NCBI GenBank assembly: GCA_024641895.1
Contig: JAHECE010000120.1
Span: forward strand, 1 to 7,999
From: Actinomycetales bacterium
GTDB taxonomy: Bacteria; Actinomycetota; Actinomycetes; Actinomycetales; JAHECE01
Direction of reading: 5' to 3'
DNA length: 7,999 bases
A model generated the notes under the pieces. It worked only from the letters and a program-made list of their open reading frames with translations, was not told the DNA's origin and did no database searches. Of this stretch, positions 6,156 to 7,999 are shown piece after piece. The position numbers and the translations under genes were made by a program. Position 1 is the first letter of the stretch, and every line of letters starts with the position of its first letter.

Positions 6156-6213
6156 GGGGGGCGCCAGGCCGCCCGCCGCTGCCGCCGCGGCGCTTGCCGG
6201 ACCGGCCGGGCTC

Positions 6214-7413
6214 TCAGGCGGTCGGCTCGACGACGAGGACCGTCTGAGAGCCCGCCACGCGGGTCAGCACGAGGGTCGTCTCGCTCGAACCGCGCAGGTC
6301 CAGCTGGCGGCGCAGCACGTCCGGCTCGACGGCCGTGCCGCGTTTCTTGATCGTCACCCGGCCGACGTCGCGCTGGCGGAGGTAGGCGCGTAGCCGCTTG
6401 AGGCCGAAGGGCAGCCGGTCGACCACGCGGAAGGCGGTCGCGAACGGCGTGGTCACGAGGTGCGGCGCTGTGACGTAGGCGATCGAGGAGTCGATCAGGT
6501 GCCCGCCGACCTCCCCGCACACCTGGTCCACGAGCCCGGCACGGATCACGGCGCCGTCGGGCTCGAAGAGGTAGGCCTCGAGGGGGCCCTGCGGTGCGGG
6601 GACCGGCGGGGCGTCCGGCGCGCTCGTGCCGGTCATCGTGTTCGCGCCGGCCGGGCCGACGAGGAGCGCGGAGCGTCCAGGGCCCTCGGGGGCGAGCGCG
6701 CCGAACCACAGGCCCGCCTCGACGACGGCGCCCGCGGCGCTGACCCACTGCGCATGGGTATCGGCGGGCAGCGCCGAGTGGGGGATCCCCGGCGCGACCT
6801 TGACGCCGAGCGCGGGTATCTCCGTCCGCAGCGCGAGCACGGCGCCGAGCGGCGGCGAGCACGCCTCGGGGTCGAAGATCCTGCGGCCGGTCCCGTCCCG
6901 TCGGCCCGGGTCGGCGTACACCGCGTCGACGCCCTCGGCCGTGAGGTCCACGGCGAGGGCGTCGCCGTGGACCACGCGCGCGCTCGGCAGGGCGCCCAGG
7001 TTGAGGGTCGCGCAGGCTGCCGTCGCCTCGTCCTGCTCGACCGCGAGCACTCGCAGACCCATGCCGGCCAGCGCCATGGCGTCGCCGCCGATGCCGCAGC
7101 CGAGGTCGGCGACGTGCGTCGCCCCGGCGTCGGCGTAGCGCTTGGCGTGCCGGGCCGCGACGGTGAGCCGGGTGGCTTGCTCGAGCCCGTCCTGAGTGAA
7201 GAGCATGGTGCGCGCGAACTCACCGAACTTCGTGGTGGCGCGGGCCCGTAGCCGACTCTGGGTCATCGCGGCTGAGACGAGGGCCGGGTCGAGGCCGCGG
7301 TCCCGCAACGCCGTCGAGAGCCCGAGAGCGTGGTCCTCGTCGTACGGGGGCAACGACTCGAGCAGGGCCCAGCCGTCGCGGGACAGCAGCAGGCGTAGGC
7401 CGTCATCGTTCAC
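6214..7413 (-). CDS. Class I SAM-dependent methyltransferase with THUMP-like C-terminal domain
   Basis: Predicted SAM-dependent methyltransferase of 399 residues; the target is not known, but the THUMP-like domain suggests an RNA substrate. An N-terminal helical region (1-90) precedes the Rossmann domain: motif I VADLGCGIGGDA (101-112), motif II acidic VEQD (125-128), GDA (150-152) and YADPGRRDG (166-174), where D-P-x-R takes the place of the N-P-P-Y of adenine methyltransferases. A Pro/Ala-rich linker lies around 250-275. The C-terminal part contains RDVGRVTIKKRG (about 342-354) and ends in a beta-rich segment, matching the THUMP-like domain that accompanies this family in actinobacteria. 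The start is GTG at 7413, with CAGGAT 7 bp upstream and no good ribosome binding site. It is divergent from groES and shares a 226-bp control region with it. It lies upstream of the ligase gene on the same strand (84 bp gap), so co-transcription is possible. Confidence 0.88.
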   Translation of the reverse strand: MNDDGLRLLLSRDGWALLESLPPYDEDHALGLSTALRDRGLDPALVSAAMTQSRLRARATTKFGEFARTMLFTQDGLEQATRLTVAARHAKRYADAGATHVADLGCGIGGDAMALAGMGLRVLAVEQDEATAACATLNLGALPSARVVHGDALAVDLTAEGVDAVYADPGRRDGTGRRIFDPEACSPPLGAVLALRTEIPALGVKVAPGIPHSALPADTHAQWVSAAGAVVEAGLWFGALAPEGPGRSALLVGPAGANTMTGTSAPDAPPVPAPQGPLEAYLFEPDGAVIRAGLVDQVCGEVGGHLIDSSIAYVTAPHLVTTPFATAFRVVDRLPFGLKRLRAYLRQRDVGRVTIKKRGTAVEPDVLRRQLDLRGSSETTLVLTRVAGSQTVLVVEPTA

Positions 7414-7426
7414 ACCGGCGATCCTG
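7411..7426 (-). promoter_or_regulatory. Possible leaderless promoter of the methyltransferase (CAGGAT, N7, GTG)
   Basis: On the minus strand CAGGAT (7426-7421) stands 7 bp before GTG (7413-7411). TCGACC at 7452-7447 could be a poor -35, but the 20-bp spacing is long. AGGA within the hexamer could instead act as a weak ribosome binding site. Confidence 0.4.
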
Positions 7427-7462
7427 CCAGGTGGCCCGGCGGGTGGGGTCGAGGCGCCCCGG

Positions 7463-7489
7463 TTGGCACTCGCCTTGACCGAGTGCTAA
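7463..7489 (+). promoter_or_regulatory. CIRCE operator (HrcA binding site)
   Basis: TTGGCACTC (7463-7471), 9-bp spacer, GAGTGCTAA (7481-7489). The consensus is TTAGCACTC-N9-GAGTGCTAA; only the third base of the left arm differs (G for A). The right arm is perfect. HrcA binds this element and represses groES/groEL until heat shock. The operator covers the -35 box of the groES promoter and the first half of its spacer, so bound HrcA would block RNA polymerase directly. Confidence 0.96.
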
Positions 7490-7503
7490 GCCGGCCCTAG
7501 ATT
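7475..7503 (+). promoter_or_regulatory. SigA-type promoter of groES
   Basis: -35 TTGACC (7475-7480), 17-bp spacer, -10 TAGATT (7498-7503). The -35 lies inside the CIRCE spacer. The expected transcription start is about 7509-7512, giving a leader of roughly 130 nt before groES. Confidence 0.85.
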
Positions 7504-7514
7504 TGCCGATGGCT

Positions 7515-7532
7515 CCCGCCCTCCGGGGCGGG
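7515..7532 (+). repeat. Stable hairpin at the 5' end of the groES leader
   Basis: CCCGCCC (7515-7521), loop TCCG, GGGCGGG (7526-7532): seven G-C pairs closed by a UNCG-type tetraloop on a C-G pair. It begins about 5 nt after the predicted transcript start. A second, smaller hairpin, CCCGC-GACG-GCGGG, is at 7563-7576. Such 5' stems often stabilise mRNA; a thermosensor role is unlikely for so GC-rich a stem. Confidence 0.6.
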
Positions 7533-7623
7533 CCCGCCGCGCCGGATCCTCGACGCCCGACCCCCGCGACGGCGGGCGCAGGGGACAAGCGCGGTCACTC
7601 ATCGTCCAGCAGTGCACTAAGCG

Positions 7624-7642
7624 AAGGAGGAGGTCCGCAGTG
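7624..7642 (+). promoter_or_regulatory. Strong ribosome binding site of groES
   Basis: AAGGAGGAGGT (7624-7634) lies 5 nt before GTG (7640-7642). It is the best Shine-Dalgarno match in the window and fixes the groES start. Confidence 0.9.
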
Positions 7643-7936
7643 TCGGTCTCCATCAAGCCGCTCGAGGACCGCGTCGTCGTTCAGGCGCTCGCGGCCGAGC
7701 AGATGACTGCTTCCGGTCTGGTCATCCCGGACACGGTCAAGGAGAAGCCCCAAGAGGGCAAGGTCATCTCGGTCGGCCCCGGTCGTGTCGACGACAAGGG
7801 CAGCAGGATCCCTGTCGACGTCGCAGTCGACGACGTCGTGATCTTCAGCAAGTACGGGGGCACGGAGGTGAAGTACGCAGGCGAGGAGTACCTCATCCTC
7901 TCCGCGCGCGACATCCTCGCCGTCGTCACCAAGTGA
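7640..7936 (+). CDS. groES: Co-chaperonin GroES (Hsp10)
   Basis: Ten-kDa lid protein that forms a heptameric dome on the GroEL ring and encloses folding substrate in the cytoplasm. The protein has 98 residues, the normal length. It starts SIKPLEDRVVV (4-14), then the mobile loop around 17-35 with the hydrophobic LVI tripeptide (27-29) that docks on GroEL, in the context TASGLVIPDT. KPQEGKVISVGPGR (36-49) and the C-terminal EEYLILSARDILAVV (82-96) are standard. The start GTG at 7640 is set by the ribosome binding site. Regulation: CIRCE and a SigA promoter upstream predict HrcA-controlled heat-shock induction. No groEL start is seen in the 63 bases left after the stop, so it is undetermined whether groEL follows or groES stands alone. 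Confidence 0.99.
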   Translation: MSVSIKPLEDRVVVQALAAEQMTASGLVIPDTVKEKPQEGKVISVGPGRVDDKGSRIPVDVAVDDVVIFSKYGGTEVKYAGEEYLILSARDILAVVTK

Positions 7937-7940
7937 CGCC

Positions 7941-7974
7941 ACGCCGGGCCGCGTCCTAGCGATTCGCCCGGTGT
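7941..7974 (+). repeat. Hairpin downstream of groES
   Basis: CCGGGC (7944-7949) pairs with GCCCGG (7966-7971), extended outwards by G-T, C-G and A-T to a 9-bp stem (7941-7949 with 7966-7974); inside, CGC (7950-7952) can pair with GCG (7959-7961). It starts 4 bp after the groES stop. There is no T-run, so it may be a weak terminator or an mRNA-processing or stability element. Confidence 0.5.
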
Positions 7975-7999
7975 CGTCGGAAGGCCCTGGTCCCCGTGA

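Noticed and set aside
4942..6157. Ten-base repeat CGGGCACCGG on both sides of the ligase gene (4942-4951 and 6148-6157)
   Set aside because: Direct repeats of this length occur by chance several times in 8 kb of GC-rich sequence, and there is no other sign of insertion such as a transposase or a shift in base use.
6159..6192. Short GC-only palindromes between the ligase and methyltransferase genes as a terminator
   Set aside because: GGGCG/CGCCC (6159-6174) and CGCCGCGGCG (6183-6192) are short, lack a T-run and are common by chance in this base composition.
5164..6862. Long open frames on both strands across the ligase and methyltransferase genes
   Set aside because: Compositionally biased translations (Arg, Pro, Val, Glu runs) with no family motifs, in alternative frames of two conserved genes.
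7611..7620. AGTGCACTAA as a second CIRCE half-site near the groES ribosome binding site
   Set aside because: It resembles the right arm only with an inserted base, has no partner arm at 9-bp spacing and lies about 100 bp into the leader.

Overview
The window is very GC-rich and densely coded. Genes overlap by GTGA junctions, every visible start codon is GTG, and a CIRCE operator precedes groES. The gene order alr-tsaE-tsaB-rimI-(sulfurtransferase)-tsaD, followed by a GCS2-type carboxylate-amine ligase, a THUMP-like methyltransferase and groES, points to a high-GC actinobacterium. Micrococcales, for example a Cellulomonas relative, is the best guess. This assignment is inferred from gene content and order, not from a database search.

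Region 1 (1-4896, plus strand) starts inside alanine racemase (alr), just after the PLP lysine motif. It continues with tsaE, tsaB, rimI, a two-domain rhodanese-type sulfurtransferase and tsaD. TsaB, TsaD and TsaE are the partners that carry out the last step of N6-threonylcarbamoyladenosine (t6A37) synthesis on tRNA. RimI is the ribosomal-protein acetyltransferase that commonly travels with tsaB. Three junctions are 4-bp GTGA overlaps (alr/tsaE, tsaB/rimI, rimI/sulfurtransferase), which implies translational coupling. The two starts that are not coupled, tsaB and tsaD, share the same local design: hexamer TAGGCT, exactly 7 bp, then GTG, with no Shine-Dalgarno sequence. That is the usual appearance of a leaderless promoter in actinobacteria, so the cluster probably has internal promoters for both ASKHA-fold subunits.

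Region 2 (4897-4992) is a short gap between convergent genes, with overlapping inverted repeats that may end transcription from both sides.

Region 3 (4993-7413, minus strand) holds a GCS2/YbdK-type glutamate-cysteine ligase family protein and a class I SAM methyltransferase with a C-terminal THUMP-like domain. Both may also be leaderless, with CAGGAT 6-7 bp before GTG. Three GCACC repeats exactly 10 bp apart lie at the start of the ligase gene.

Region 4 (7414-7999) is the divergent control region between the methyltransferase and groES, then groES itself. A CIRCE element (one mismatch in its left arm) overlaps a good SigA-type promoter (TTGACC-N17-TAGATT). The roughly 130-nt groES leader opens with a tight hairpin and ends in a strong ribosome binding site. 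After groES a hairpin lies in the last 60 bases. The next gene is not visible.

There is no mobile element, CRISPR array, tRNA or rRNA in the window. It is a conserved housekeeping region. The points of interest are its regulatory architecture, the sulfurtransferase placed inside the t6A cluster, and two poorly characterised enzyme families. No clear undescribed multi-gene system was found.
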